In this document: piece by piece, positions 1 through 7,729 of the stretch
Numbering within the stretch: position 1 is the first letter of the stretch
Layout of the letters: each line of letters starts with the position of its first letter
From: Streptomyces uncialis
GTDB taxonomy: Bacteria; Actinomycetota; Actinomycetes; Streptomycetales; Streptomycetaceae
Direction of reading: 5' to 3'
Assembly: GCF_001905345.1 (NCBI RefSeq)
Contig: NZ_LFBV01000005.1
Coordinates: forward strand, 124,001-188,000
Length of the DNA: 64,000 nucleotides
Notes under the pieces: model-generated
Told to the model about the DNA's origin: nothing
Databases searched by the model: none
What the model saw: the letters and a program-made list of their open reading frames with translations, nothing else
Translations under genes and position numbers: made by a program

Positions 1-653
1 TGGACATGGGTCCCGAGCAGCCGCGAGAAGATCTCGGTCTCGGCCTCGCAGAGCTGCGGGAACTGTTCCGCGACATGGACGACCGGGCAGTGGTGCTGGC
101 ACAACTGCTCGCCGCGCTGCCGACCGGGCGCGCTTCGCGCCGTAGCAGCGTACCCGTCGGCGGTCAGGGCCTTCGCCAGGGCCTCCGTACGTTTGTCCGG
201 GGGCGCGGCCTCGACCGCGGCCCGGTACGTCTCGGCGAGGGACTCGATCCGGTCCCGCGCGAACGCGGCGACCGCGGCCTCACCGGCGGCTCCGCCACCG
301 GCGGCCCGCGCGATCCAGCGCAGTGCCTCGGAGGCGAGCTCGTCGTAGGACTGGTCGAAGGCGTCCCGGCCGCATTCGGTCAGGGCGAACACCTTGGCGG
401 GCCGGCCCCGGGTACGGGCCCCGTAGACCCGCTGGTCGCGCGCCGCGACGACATCGTCGGTGACGAGTGCGTCGAGGTGGCGGCGGACGGCGGCCTGGGT
501 GAGGCCGAGGCGGCCCGCGAGGTCGGCCACGGTCGACGGGCCGTGGTCCAGGATGGAGCGCGCGACCCGGTTGCGTGTGGAACGCTCACCGGTCGCGGAC
601 TCCTCCTGAGGGCCTCCCTGCGGAGTCACCCGGGCCTCGCCGACGTATTTCAC
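1..653 (-). CDS. sufR: SufR-type Fe-S HTH transcriptional regulator (3' end beyond the window)
   Basis: Probable [Fe-S]-sensing repressor of the suf Fe-S assembly operon. Reading leftward from a GTG at 653, the protein has a winged HTH at about residues 30-100 (TVADLAGRLGLTQAAVRRHL, then GRPAKVF). Near the left edge lies a Cys cluster, EQLCQHHCPVVHV followed by FPQLCEAETE, which is the Fe-S ligand region of SufR proteins. The C-terminus is cut off by the window edge, so the suf genes would lie outside. An in-frame GTG at 629 is an alternative start. A CAAC-N6-GTTG inverted repeat overlaps the 653 start, which suggests autoregulation. Family assignment is strong; the exact target is inferred. 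Confidence 0.85.
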   Translation of the reverse strand, partial: MKYVGEARVTPQGGPQEESATGERSTRNRVARSILDHGPSTVADLAGRLGLTQAAVRRHLDALVTDDVVAARDQRVYGARTRGRPAKVFALTECGRDAFDQSYDELASEALRWIARAAGGGAAGEAAVAAFARDRIESLAETYRAAVEAAPPDKRTEALAKALTADGYAATARSAPGRQRGEQLCQHHCPVVHVAEQFPQLCEAETEIFSRLLGTHV

Positions 654-666
654 AACGCCATTGTTG
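653..666. promoter_or_regulatory. CAAC-N6-GTTG inverted repeat over the sufR start
   Basis: CAAC at 653-656 and GTTG at 663-666 form a short inverted repeat exactly over the GTG start of the regulator. It could be an autoregulatory operator. It is short, so it could be chance. Confidence 0.3.
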
Positions 667-729
667 CGTAAATCCCCGAGCCCGGACAAGCAACCCAGGT
701 CAGCGGGCACGGTGGCCTTGGTCACTAAG

Positions 730-741
730 GGTTACCTAACC
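730..741. promoter_or_regulatory. GGTTA-CC-TAACC palindrome in the sufR/ABC divergent region
   Basis: A near-perfect dyad, GGTTACCTAACC, about 75 bp upstream of the regulator. In minus orientation it reads TTAGGTAACC, resembling half of the actinobacterial DmdR/IdeR iron box (TTAGGTTAGGCTAACCTAA) but shorter. It may be an iron-linked operator or part of the sufR promoter. Confidence 0.35.
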
Positions 742-890
742 GGGGTCGGTCTGCTAAAGGACCCGCCACGCCACCGGCCCCGCGCTCCCCGGCCCCCGCT
801 CCCCCGCCGCCCGGGTCCGGAACCGGACCGGGCGCGGCGTACCGGCCCCGGCGGGTCACCCCGGTGGCCCCGGCACCCCGGGCCGCTCCC

Positions 891-896
891 TAGACT
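891..896 (+). promoter_or_regulatory. -10 element for a leaderless ABC transporter mRNA
   Basis: TAGACT ends 8 nt before the ATG at 905 and no ribosome binding site lies between. This spacing predicts transcription starting at or next to the start codon. No clear -35 was seen. Confidence 0.45.
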
Positions 897-904
897 TCCG
901 ACCC

Positions 905-1837
905 ATGCGAAGCGAGCCCGTCCTCCAGGTCCACGGACTGGTGAAACGGTACGGAAAGAAATCCCCCAGGGCCGCCGTCGACGGGCTCGACCTGGTCGCC
1001 GAGGCCGGGATCACCGCCGTGCTCGGACCCAACGGCGCCGGGAAGACCACCACCGTGGAGATCTGCGAGGGCTACCGCCGCCCGGACGCGGGAACCGTAC
1101 GGGTCCTCGGGCTCGACCCGGTCCGCCAGGCCGCGGACCTGCGGACCCGGATCGGGGTGATGCTCCAGTCGGGTGGTGTGTACTCCGGCGCCCGCGCCGA
1201 AGAGATGCTGCGGCATGTCGCGGGACTCCACGCGCACCCCCTCGACGTCCCCGCCCTGATCGACCGGCTCGGCCTCGGCGGCTGCGGCCGGACCACCTAC
1301 CGGCGGCTGTCCGGCGGCCAGCAGCAGCGCCTCGCCCTCGCCATGGCCGTCGTGGGCCGCCCGGAGCTGGTCTTCCTCGACGAGCCCACCGCCGGACTCG
1401 ACCCGCAGGCCCGCCGCGCGACCTGGGACCTGTTGCGGGAACTGCGCGCCGACGGGGTCTCCGTCGTCCTCACCACCCACCACATGGACGAGGCCGAGCA
1501 GCTCGCCGACGATGTCGCGGTCATCGACGCGGGCAAGGTCATCGCCCACGGCTCGCCCGACGAGCTGTGCCGGGGCGGCGCCGAGAACACCCTGCGCTTC
1601 TCCGGACGCGCCGGACTCGACCTCGTCTCCCTGCTGAAGGCGCTCCCCGTCGGAAGCCGGGCCGACGAGCTGAGCCCGGGGGCGTACCGCGTGACCGGCG
1701 ACATCGACCCGCATCTGCTCGCCACCGTCACCTCGTGGTGCGCCCAGCACGGGGTGATGCCCGACCGGATCTCGGTGGAGCGGCACACCCTGGAAGACGT
1801 CTTCCTGGAACTGACCGGCAGGGAGCTGCGCTCATGA
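905..1837 (+). CDS. ABC-2 type transporter ATP-binding protein
   Basis: Cytoplasmic ATPase of a two-gene exporter of the daunorubicin-resistance (DrrA) class. Of 310 residues, the nucleotide-binding domain fills about 1-220, with Walker A GPNGAGKTTT near residue 40, signature LSGGQQQR near 138, Walker B LVFLDEPTAGLD near 155 and the switch His in LTTHHMDEAEQL. The remaining C-terminal part is the usual extension of this class. It overlaps the permease gene by 4 bp (ATGA), so the two should be co-translated. The mRNA looks leaderless from TAGACT at 891-896. The substrate cannot be read from the sequence. Proximity to sufR and ctaA raises, but does not show, a link to heme or Fe-S biology. Confidence 0.93.
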   Translation: MRSEPVLQVHGLVKRYGKKSPRAAVDGLDLVAEAGITAVLGPNGAGKTTTVEICEGYRRPDAGTVRVLGLDPVRQAADLRTRIGVMLQSGGVYSGARAEEMLRHVAGLHAHPLDVPALIDRLGLGGCGRTTYRRLSGGQQQRLALAMAVVGRPELVFLDEPTAGLDPQARRATWDLLRELRADGVSVVLTTHHMDEAEQLADDVAVIDAGKVIAHGSPDELCRGGAENTLRFSGRAGLDLVSLLKALPVGSRADELSPGAYRVTGDIDPHLLATVTSWCAQHGVMPDRISVERHTLEDVFLELTGRELRS

Positions 1838-2649
1838 CCGCCCGGACCAACACCACCCCCGGGGTGCCCGTCGGCGCCCCGGCGGGCCGCGGCACCCACA
1901 CCCCCCGTCCGGGCAGCGCCCCGCTGGCCCGCATGATCGCCTCGCAGGCCGCCCTGGAGACCAGGATGCTGCTGCGCAACGGCGAACAGCTGCTGCTCAC
2001 GGTGATCATCCCGGCGCTGCTGCTCGCCCTGTTCAGCTCGGTCGACATCGTGGACACCGGCGCGGGCGAACCCGTCGACTTCCTCGCGCCCGGGGTACTG
2101 GCACTCGCGGTGATGTCCACGGCGTTCACCGGCCAGGCCATCGCCACCGGCTTCGAACGGCGCTACGGGGTGCTCAAGCGGCTGGCCGTGTCCCCACTGC
2201 CGCGCTGGGGCCTGATGACCGCGAAGACGCTGTCCGTCCTGGTGGTCGAGGTGCTCCAGGTGGCGCTGCTCACCGCCATCGCGTTCGGCCTCGGCTGGTC
2301 GCCCGAGGGCAATCCGCTGACCGTGCTGCTGCTGCTCGTGCTCGGCACCGCCGCGTTCTCGGGCCTCGGACTGCTGATGGCCGGCACCCTCAAGGCGGAA
2401 GCGACGCTGGCCGCCGCGAACCTGGTGTTCCTGCTGCTGCTGGTCGGCGGCGGGGTGGTGGTCCCGCTGGACCGCTTCCCGGAGGCCTCCCGCGCGGTGC
2501 TGGAACTGCTGCCGATCGCGGCACTGTCCGACGGGCTGCGGGACGTCCTGCGGGACGGGGCCGGGATGCCCTGGGCCGATCTCGGGACACTCACCGTCTG
2601 GGCCGTCCTCGGACTCGGGGCGGCGGCACGGTTCTTCCGCTGGGAATGA
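1834..2649 (+). CDS. ABC-2 type transporter permease
   Basis: Membrane partner of the preceding ATPase, 271 residues, starting at the ATG inside the ATGA overlap. A polar N-terminus of about 40 residues rich in Thr, Pro and Gly is followed by about six hydrophobic segments, the first being LLLTVIIPALLLALF. The conserved DrrB-type stretch GFERRYGVLKRLAVSPL lies between the second and third segments. Export substrate unknown. The gene is followed 57 bp later by ctaA on the same strand, with no clear hairpin between them, so read-through into heme A synthase is possible. Confidence 0.9.
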   Translation: MTARTNTTPGVPVGAPAGRGTHTPRPGSAPLARMIASQAALETRMLLRNGEQLLLTVIIPALLLALFSSVDIVDTGAGEPVDFLAPGVLALAVMSTAFTGQAIATGFERRYGVLKRLAVSPLPRWGLMTAKTLSVLVVEVLQVALLTAIAFGLGWSPEGNPLTVLLLLVLGTAAFSGLGLLMAGTLKAEATLAAANLVFLLLLVGGGVVVPLDRFPEASRAVLELLPIAALSDGLRDVLRDGAGMPWADLGTLTVWAVLGLGAAARFFRWE

Positions 2650-2706
2650 GCCGGGAACGGGCCGGGAACAAGACCCGCCAGGCCGGACCGTCCCCCTCGT
2701 GAAGCC

Positions 2707-3732
2707 GTGCACAAGCTGCCGCTTACGATGGTGCGCGTGCCAAAAGTGACCCGAGCCGAGCTCGCTCAAGCCGCGCGCAACCCGCTGGCCTACATCGCCG
2801 CACGCTGGACCCCCACCACCGCGACGGTCCGGCGCGCCGCGCTCTCGTCGCTGGTGATGATGGTCGTGATCGTGGTCACGGGCGGTGCCGTCCGGCTCAC
2901 GGGCTCCGGCCTCGGCTGCCCGACCTGGCCCAAGTGCACCGACGACTCCCTGACCGCGACGAGCGAGATGGGTCTGCACGGATACATCGAGTTCGGCAAC
3001 CGGCTGCTCACGTACGTGCTGTGCGCGGCGGTCGGCTGGGCGATCGTCGCCGCCCGCTCGCAGAAGCCGTGGCGCCGCAGCCTCACCCGGCTGGGCTGGG
3101 CGCAGTTCTGGCTGGTCATGGGCAACGCCGTGCTCGGTGGCATCGTTGTCCTCGTCGGCCTCAACCCGTACACCGTCGCCGCGCACTTCCTGTTGTCGAC
3201 CGCGCTGATCGCGGTGGCCACGGTGATGTGGCAGCGCACCCATGAGGGCGACGGCGTCCCGCATCCGCTGGTCGGCAAGGCCGTCCAGCAGCTCGTCTGG
3301 GTGATGGTCGTGGTGACCGGACTGCTGATCGCCGTCGGCACGGTGGTGACCGGTGCGGGACCGCACGCGGGCGACTCCAGCGATGTGCCCCGGATGGACG
3401 TCGACTGGGAGATGGTCACCACGCTGCACGCGGTCCTCGCGTGGGTCGTGGTGTCGCTGACGTTCGCGCTGTGGTTCGTGCTGAAGGCGGTCGACGCGCC
3501 GAAGGGCCCGCTGGCGCGCACCCGGGAGCTGTTCGTGGTGCTGATGGCCCAGGGCGCCATCGGGTACGTCCAGTACTTCACCGATCTGCCCGAGGTGCTG
3601 GTCGGCGCCCATATGCTCGGCTCGTGCCTGGTGTGGATCGCCACCCTGCGGGTGCTGCTGGCCCTGCGGGAGCGGCCCGAGGAGACGGTACGGGTGCCCG
3701 CCCAGGCCGATCCCGAGTTCACGGCCGTCTGA
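2707..3732 (+). CDS. ctaA: Heme A synthase (COX15/CtaA family)
   Basis: Membrane enzyme that oxidises the C8 methyl of heme O to make heme A for the aa3 cytochrome oxidase. It has 341 residues and about eight hydrophobic segments. The conserved motif GGAVRLTGSGLGCPTWP follows the first segment, EFGNR with a heme-ligand-type context follows, and a second half repeats the four-helix bundle (TTLHAVLAW, VGAHMLGS). The two Cys after the first helix match the actinobacterial type. Start codon uncertain: GTG 2707 is used here, with ATG 2728, GTG 2731 and GTG 2737 in frame. Its functional partner ctaB lies 4 kb away in the other orientation. Confidence 0.95.
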   Translation: MHKLPLTMVRVPKVTRAELAQAARNPLAYIAARWTPTTATVRRAALSSLVMMVVIVVTGGAVRLTGSGLGCPTWPKCTDDSLTATSEMGLHGYIEFGNRLLTYVLCAAVGWAIVAARSQKPWRRSLTRLGWAQFWLVMGNAVLGGIVVLVGLNPYTVAAHFLLSTALIAVATVMWQRTHEGDGVPHPLVGKAVQQLVWVMVVVTGLLIAVGTVVTGAGPHAGDSSDVPRMDVDWEMVTTLHAVLAWVVVSLTFALWFVLKAVDAPKGPLARTRELFVVLMAQGAIGYVQYFTDLPEVLVGAHMLGSCLVWIATLRVLLALRERPEETVRVPAQADPEFTAV

Positions 3733-3741
3733 CGCCAGGAC

Positions 3742-4845
3742 TCACAGGTCGTACACGCGCCGGGCGTTCCCGGCGGCGATCAGTCCCGCGACCCGCCGCG
3801 CGTCGGCGCGGGACCAGGCACCCTCACGCACCCAGGCGCCCAGCAGTTCGCCGAGCGCCGTGCGGAAGAGCCGGGTCCCCACGACGTACAGCTCCGGCAG
3901 ACCGTAGCCGTCGGTGGAGAAGAGGAGCTTGCCGAACGGGGTGAGCTCCAGCATCTCCGCGAGGACGTCCCGCGCGCGGGCGCCGGTGTGGGTGAGGGCG
4001 AGGCCCATGTCCGCGTAGACGTGCGGGAACACGGCCGCGAGATATCCCGCGCCCCGGTGGTACGGGTAGCCGTGCAGCAGCACCAGGTCGCAGCCGCGTC
4101 CGGCGGTGGCCTTCACGAAGTCGGTGAGCAGCAGCGGGTCCGCGCGGTCCAGCCGCAGATCGGGGTCGCCGAAGCCGGTGTGCAGTTGCAGGGGCAGTCC
4201 GGTGGTGACCGCGCTCCACAGCAGATGCCGCAGCAGCACGGGGTGGGTGAGCCGGCCGGCCGGGCGGCGGCCGGTGAGCCACTGTCCGGCGGCCCGCAGC
4301 ACCTCGGGGGCGGTCGGCGGTTCGGGGGCCAGCCCGAGGCCGTACCGGTAGGCGGCGACCGACTTGAACCCGGCGGCGGTCCGCGCGGCACCGTGCAGCG
4401 CCTGTGCGAGATCGGTGACGAACGACGCCGCGCCGCCGGAGGTGTCCGCCACCCGCTCGGCGAGATGTTCCAGCCGGACGATCTCCCGGGACCGGCCGCC
4501 CGCGGTACGGGCGAGTTCCTCGGGTCCGGTGAGATCGCCGGGCAGCCCGGTGTCGACGAGGAACATCCCGATGCCGGTGTCCCCGAGGAGTCTGCGGCCC
4601 GCCTCGTACGCGCCGAGTTCACGGCGCCGGGCGAGATAGCGGGCGGGCGGCGCGTGCGGGTCGAGGCCGAGCAGCGGGGGGCACCAGCGGCGGACGGCGA
4701 AGCCGGTCTGGGTGTCGAAGAAGCTGGTGCCGGGCGCGGCGGGCGCGTCGGACTCGGACAGGAACGCCTCGAACGAGCCGATGCCGAGGTCGCCGCGCAG
4801 CACCCCGTGGCAGTGGTGGTCGACCAGCGGCGGCAGCTCCAGCAT
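3742..4845 (-). CDS. FluG-like amidohydrolase (amidohydrolase 2 family)
   Basis: A TIM-barrel metal-dependent hydrolase of 367 residues. The N-terminal metal motif is VDHHCHG, LLHGYPYHRG supplies later His residues, and LFSTDGYG supplies the conserved Asp. Its ATG shares a base with the stop of the upstream ligase gene (TGATG at 4847-4843), so translation is coupled. The same two domains, amidohydrolase plus glutamine-synthetase fold, are fused in fungal FluG proteins; here they are separate. By analogy it probably hydrolyses the amide or gamma-glutamyl product or precursor of its partner. The physiological substrate is not known. It is convergent with ctaA with only 9 bp between stops. Confidence 0.85.
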   Translation of the reverse strand: MLELPPLVDHHCHGVLRGDLGIGSFEAFLSESDAPAAPGTSFFDTQTGFAVRRWCPPLLGLDPHAPPARYLARRRELGAYEAGRRLLGDTGIGMFLVDTGLPGDLTGPEELARTAGGRSREIVRLEHLAERVADTSGGAASFVTDLAQALHGAARTAAGFKSVAAYRYGLGLAPEPPTAPEVLRAAGQWLTGRRPAGRLTHPVLLRHLLWSAVTTGLPLQLHTGFGDPDLRLDRADPLLLTDFVKATAGRGCDLVLLHGYPYHRGAGYLAAVFPHVYADMGLALTHTGARARDVLAEMLELTPFGKLLFSTDGYGLPELYVVGTRLFRTALGELLGAWVREGAWSRADARRVAGLIAAGNARRVYDL

Positions 4846-6176
4846 CAGTACCGCCACCGGGTCCCGGCGGCGATCTCGTCCGGGGCGCGGCCCGCGAAGT
4901 CCTCCGACTCGGCGCGGCGCACGGCGAGCACCGCCTCGTACAGCACCTCCCCCATGGCCTCGCGCAGCACATCGGACGCCTCCAGCTGCCCGATCGCCTC
5001 GTCCGGCGAAAGCGGGAGCCGGGGTACGCCGGTGAGCGTGGCCGGGTCGCCGACGACCGGTTCGGGGAGCTTCACGCCCTGCGCGACGCCCGCGAGTCCG
5101 GCGGCGATGACGCTCCCGGCGAGGAGGTACGGGTTGGCGGTGGCGTCGAAGCACTTCAGCTCGGCGTGTCCGTCGCCGGGCACGAGCCGCAGCGCGGCCT
5201 CGCGGTTCTCGACGCCCCAGCAGCGGTAGGCGCCCGCCCAGCGCGAGGGTTCGAGACGCAGCCCGCTCGCCGGGGTGCCCGCGCCGACGGCGACCAGCGC
5301 GGGCAGCCGCTCCAGGACGCCGGCGAGGAACGCCGCCGCGTCGGGGGCGAGCCCGTACGGGGCGGTGGGGTCGCGGTGCAGCGCGGTGGTGCCGCGGTGC
5401 AGGCTGAGGTGGAGATGGCAGCCGTTGCCGACGCCGCCCGCGAGGAACGTGGGGGCGAAGGAGGCGCGCAGTCCGTGCCGTGCGCTGACCCCGCGGATCG
5501 TCTCCCGGACGAGGACCACGTCGTCGGCCGCCGCGACCGGGCCGTCGGCGGGGGCGGTGGAGACCTCGAACTGCCCGGGCGAGTACTCGGGGTGGAACTG
5601 GAGGACGCGCACGCCCTGTTCGTCGAGGGCGCGGACGAGGTCACGGCCGTAGTCGGACAGCTCCACGACCCGGCTCATCCCGTACGCGGGGCCGGTGGTG
5701 GGGCAGCTGCCGTCGGGCCGCCGCAGGGTCCACTCCGTCTCGTAGCCCATCGACAGCCGCAGTCCGAGGGCGGCGGCGCGGTCCGCCATCCGGCGGGCGA
5801 ACAGCCGCTGGCAGGAGGCGTAGACCCGGCCGTCCTGCTCGTAGCGGTCGGCGGGCGACCAGGCCCAGCCGGGCTGCGCGGTGAGCGGGACGAGCCGGTC
5901 CAGGTCGGGGAAGAGCCGCAGGTCGCCGTCCGGGCCGCCCAGATGCGGCGAGGTGACCATCCGGTCGGCGGAGGTGTACACATCGAAGCAGGGGGCCATG
6001 CCGACGCCCCGTTCGGCCACCTGGGGGAGCCGGGCCAGCGGGAAGGTCTTGGCCCGGCAGATCCCCGCGTTGTCGACGATGGTCATGGCGACCATCTCGA
6101 CACCTCGGGCCGCGAGTTGCGCCGCCCTGGCCTCCGCTTCCCCGTCCGCCGCCGTCCGCCTGTCGCTGGCACCCAT
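4845..6176 (-). CDS. Glutamine-synthetase-like ligase (gamma-glutamyl amide/amine ligase)
   Basis: GS-fold enzyme, 443 residues. Core motifs are present: GYETEWTL (metal Glu) near residue 135, GVGNGCHLHLSL (metal His and ATP loop) near 245, RLEPSRWAGAY and NREAALRLVP near 300, and ELKCFDATANPYL near 325. It lacks the conserved adenylylation-site region of GlnA type I and is divergent from housekeeping GlnA, so it is more likely a gamma-glutamylation ligase for an amine (as in GlnA3/GlnA4 of streptomycetes) or a FluG/PuuA-like enzyme. A good ribosome site, GAGGCGAGGAG, precedes the ATG at 6176. It is translationally coupled to the downstream amidohydrolase. Substrate unknown. Confidence 0.85.
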   Translation of the reverse strand: MGASDRRTAADGEAEARAAQLAARGVEMVAMTIVDNAGICRAKTFPLARLPQVAERGVGMAPCFDVYTSADRMVTSPHLGGPDGDLRLFPDLDRLVPLTAQPGWAWSPADRYEQDGRVYASCQRLFARRMADRAAALGLRLSMGYETEWTLRRPDGSCPTTGPAYGMSRVVELSDYGRDLVRALDEQGVRVLQFHPEYSPGQFEVSTAPADGPVAAADDVVLVRETIRGVSARHGLRASFAPTFLAGGVGNGCHLHLSLHRGTTALHRDPTAPYGLAPDAAAFLAGVLERLPALVAVGAGTPASGLRLEPSRWAGAYRCWGVENREAALRLVPGDGHAELKCFDATANPYLLAGSVIAAGLAGVAQGVKLPEPVVGDPATLTGVPRLPLSPDEAIGQLEASDVLREAMGEVLYEAVLAVRRAESEDFAGRAPDEIAAGTRWRY

Positions 6177-6311
6177 GACCCGACTCCTCGCCTCACGCGT
6201 TGACCTCTGCCACCTTCTCCCACTTAACGCGGGCGACGCGAGGGAGTTGTGCGGGGCCGGTGGGCCGGCGGGGCGGGGTTGGCCGGGAGTGCGGGGCCCG
6301 GTGGCCGGGAG

Positions 6312-6683
6312 TCATGTGTTCCGCGGGCCGCCCAGCTGGATTCCGGCCATGCGGGACCACTCGTAGGGACCGGTGCGGACCTTGGCGGCGAACTCGCCGT
6401 CGAAGGACTCGTGGACGGTGACGCCCGACCGGCGTACGGCATCCTCCGCGACCGTCATGGACGGGGCGACGAGATCGCCCCATCGGCCGTCGTCACCGAC
6501 GAGGACGATACGGGCGCCCTTGCGGCCGAGGTAGGCGATCTGGGCCCCGGCTCCGCCGTGCGCCTCGGCGAAGGTACGGATCTCCTTGACGAGGCGTGCC
6601 GTCCGCCGGGGTGGCCTGTCGGCCGGACCGGAGGGGGACGGTGCCGCGGGGGCGGGGGCCGGGGTGGGCTGCGTCTCTGCCAT
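6312..6683 (-). CDS. Conserved hypothetical protein
   Basis: A soluble protein of 123 residues with no recognised catalytic motif. The first about 28 residues are a Pro/Ala-rich tail. The rest looks like a compact folded domain (VKEIRTFAEAHGG, AQIAYLGRKGARIVLVGDDGRWGDLV, then a C-terminal EWSRMAGIQLGG). Coding is supported by the third-position GC pattern and by the amphipathic, non-repetitive sequence. It lies 135 bp upstream of the GS-like ligase on the same strand and could share its transcript. The upstream side is the repeat block at 6720-7610. Confidence 0.75.
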   Translation of the reverse strand: MAETQPTPAPAPAAPSPSGPADRPPRRTARLVKEIRTFAEAHGGAGAQIAYLGRKGARIVLVGDDGRWGDLVAPSMTVAEDAVRRSGVTVHESFDGEFAAKVRTGPYEWSRMAGIQLGGPRNT

Positions 6684-6963
6684 GAGCCGAGCCTACCGAC
6701 GGGTAGGGGCGGGGGGAACGTGGCCTTCCCCACGGGCCGCCTTCGCTTGCGCCTCCCAGGTCCGTCCGACGGGACGCACTTCGTTCCTGTGCCGTCGCCC
6801 GGGGGGTGCGCAGTTCCCCGCGCCCCTGGATGCTGCCCCGTTGCTGTCGCTCGTCGGGTGCGGGTCCGCCCTCGTCTTTTGCGCAGTTCCCCGCGCCCCT
6901 GGATGCTGCCTCTTGCTGTCGCTCGTCGGGTGCGGGCCGGTTCTCGTTCTTGCGCAGTTCCCC

Positions 6964-6979
6964 GCGCCCCTTTGGGCGC
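6964..6979. repeat. Short hairpin GCGCCC-cttt-GGGCGC in the repeat block
   Basis: Six-bp stem with a 4-nt loop at the inner edge of the left arm. The mirror structure on the right arm is at 7182-7199. Confidence 0.5.
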
Positions 6980-7181
6980 GTTCTGCTTGTTCTTCGGGTC
7001 GGGGCCGGTCGGGATTCTCCGTCCTCGATCCGACACGCTCGGTACGACGTACGTGTGGTCCTACTGAAGAGCATCGGAGTCTGCGAGCAGAGATTCCCGC
7101 CCACCCCCTCCCGCAGCAGCGCGACTGCACGAGGAGGATGGTCCAACCCCGTCCCCGCAGACGGAGAACAGCCCCAGTTGG

Positions 7182-7199
7182 GCGCCCCCAAAGGGGCGC
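7182..7199. repeat. Short hairpin GCGCCCC-caaa-GGGGCGC in the repeat block
   Basis: Seven-bp stem with a 4-nt loop joined directly to the first forward copy of the 20-bp repeat. It mirrors the hairpin at 6964-6979. Confidence 0.5.
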
Positions 7200-7729
7200 G
7201 GGGAACTGCGCGAGCAACCAAGGGCCAGCCGCACCCGAACGGCTACCGCAAGAGGCGCGACCCCAGGGGCGCGGGGAACTGCGCAAAGACGAGGGCGGAC
7301 CCGCACCCGAACAGCGACCGGAAGGGGGCAGCATCCAGGGGCGCGGGGAACTGCGCGAAACCCACGAGTGACGGCACAGGAACGAAGTGCGTCCCGCCGG
7401 ACGGACCTGGGAAGCGCAAGCGAAGGCGACCCGCGGGGGAACTGCGCAAAGACGAGGGCGGGCCCGCACCCGAACAGCGACCGCAAGGGGGCAGCATCCA
7501 GGGGCGCGGGGAACTGCGCACCCACCGAGCGACGGCACAGGAACGAAGTGCGCCCCGCCGGACGGACCTCAGAAGCGCGAGCGAAGGCGACCCGCGGGGG
7601 AACTGCGCACCCCACGAACGACCCGCACGGGAACAAGTACGTCCAGCACAGGGGACCCCGGGGCGCGGCCGGAGGCGGCGCGTACGAGGGGGCTCCGGGG
7701 GGTTTTGCTGCGGCCCACCCGGAAAGGGT

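Larger units (their letters stand above)
6725..7610. repeat. Composite inverted/direct repeat block with nine copies of a Streptomyces intergenic repeat
   Basis: Gene-free block of about 900 bp. The unit aggggcgcggggaactgcgc occurs in reverse orientation at 6808-6829, 6881-6902 and 6952-6971. It occurs in forward orientation at 7192-7211, 7263-7284, 7335-7356 and 7498-7519, with degenerate forward copies at 7432-7447 and 7593-7608. A second element of about 63 bp (core ggcacaggaacgaagtgcg) is at 7371-7433 and 7531-7594, with an inverted copy at 6733-6797. A third (core cgcacccgaacagcgac) is at about 7295-7335 and 7456-7500, inverted at 6828-6880 and 6900-6950. The left arm is thus broadly the reverse complement of the right arm around a unique centre at 6986-7180. 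Open frames crossing it are repetitive and rejected. Confidence 0.85.

Noticed and set aside
6725..7610. Possible CRISPR array
   Set aside because: Copies occur in both orientations, spacing is irregular, the spacers are themselves repetitive, and no cas genes are present.
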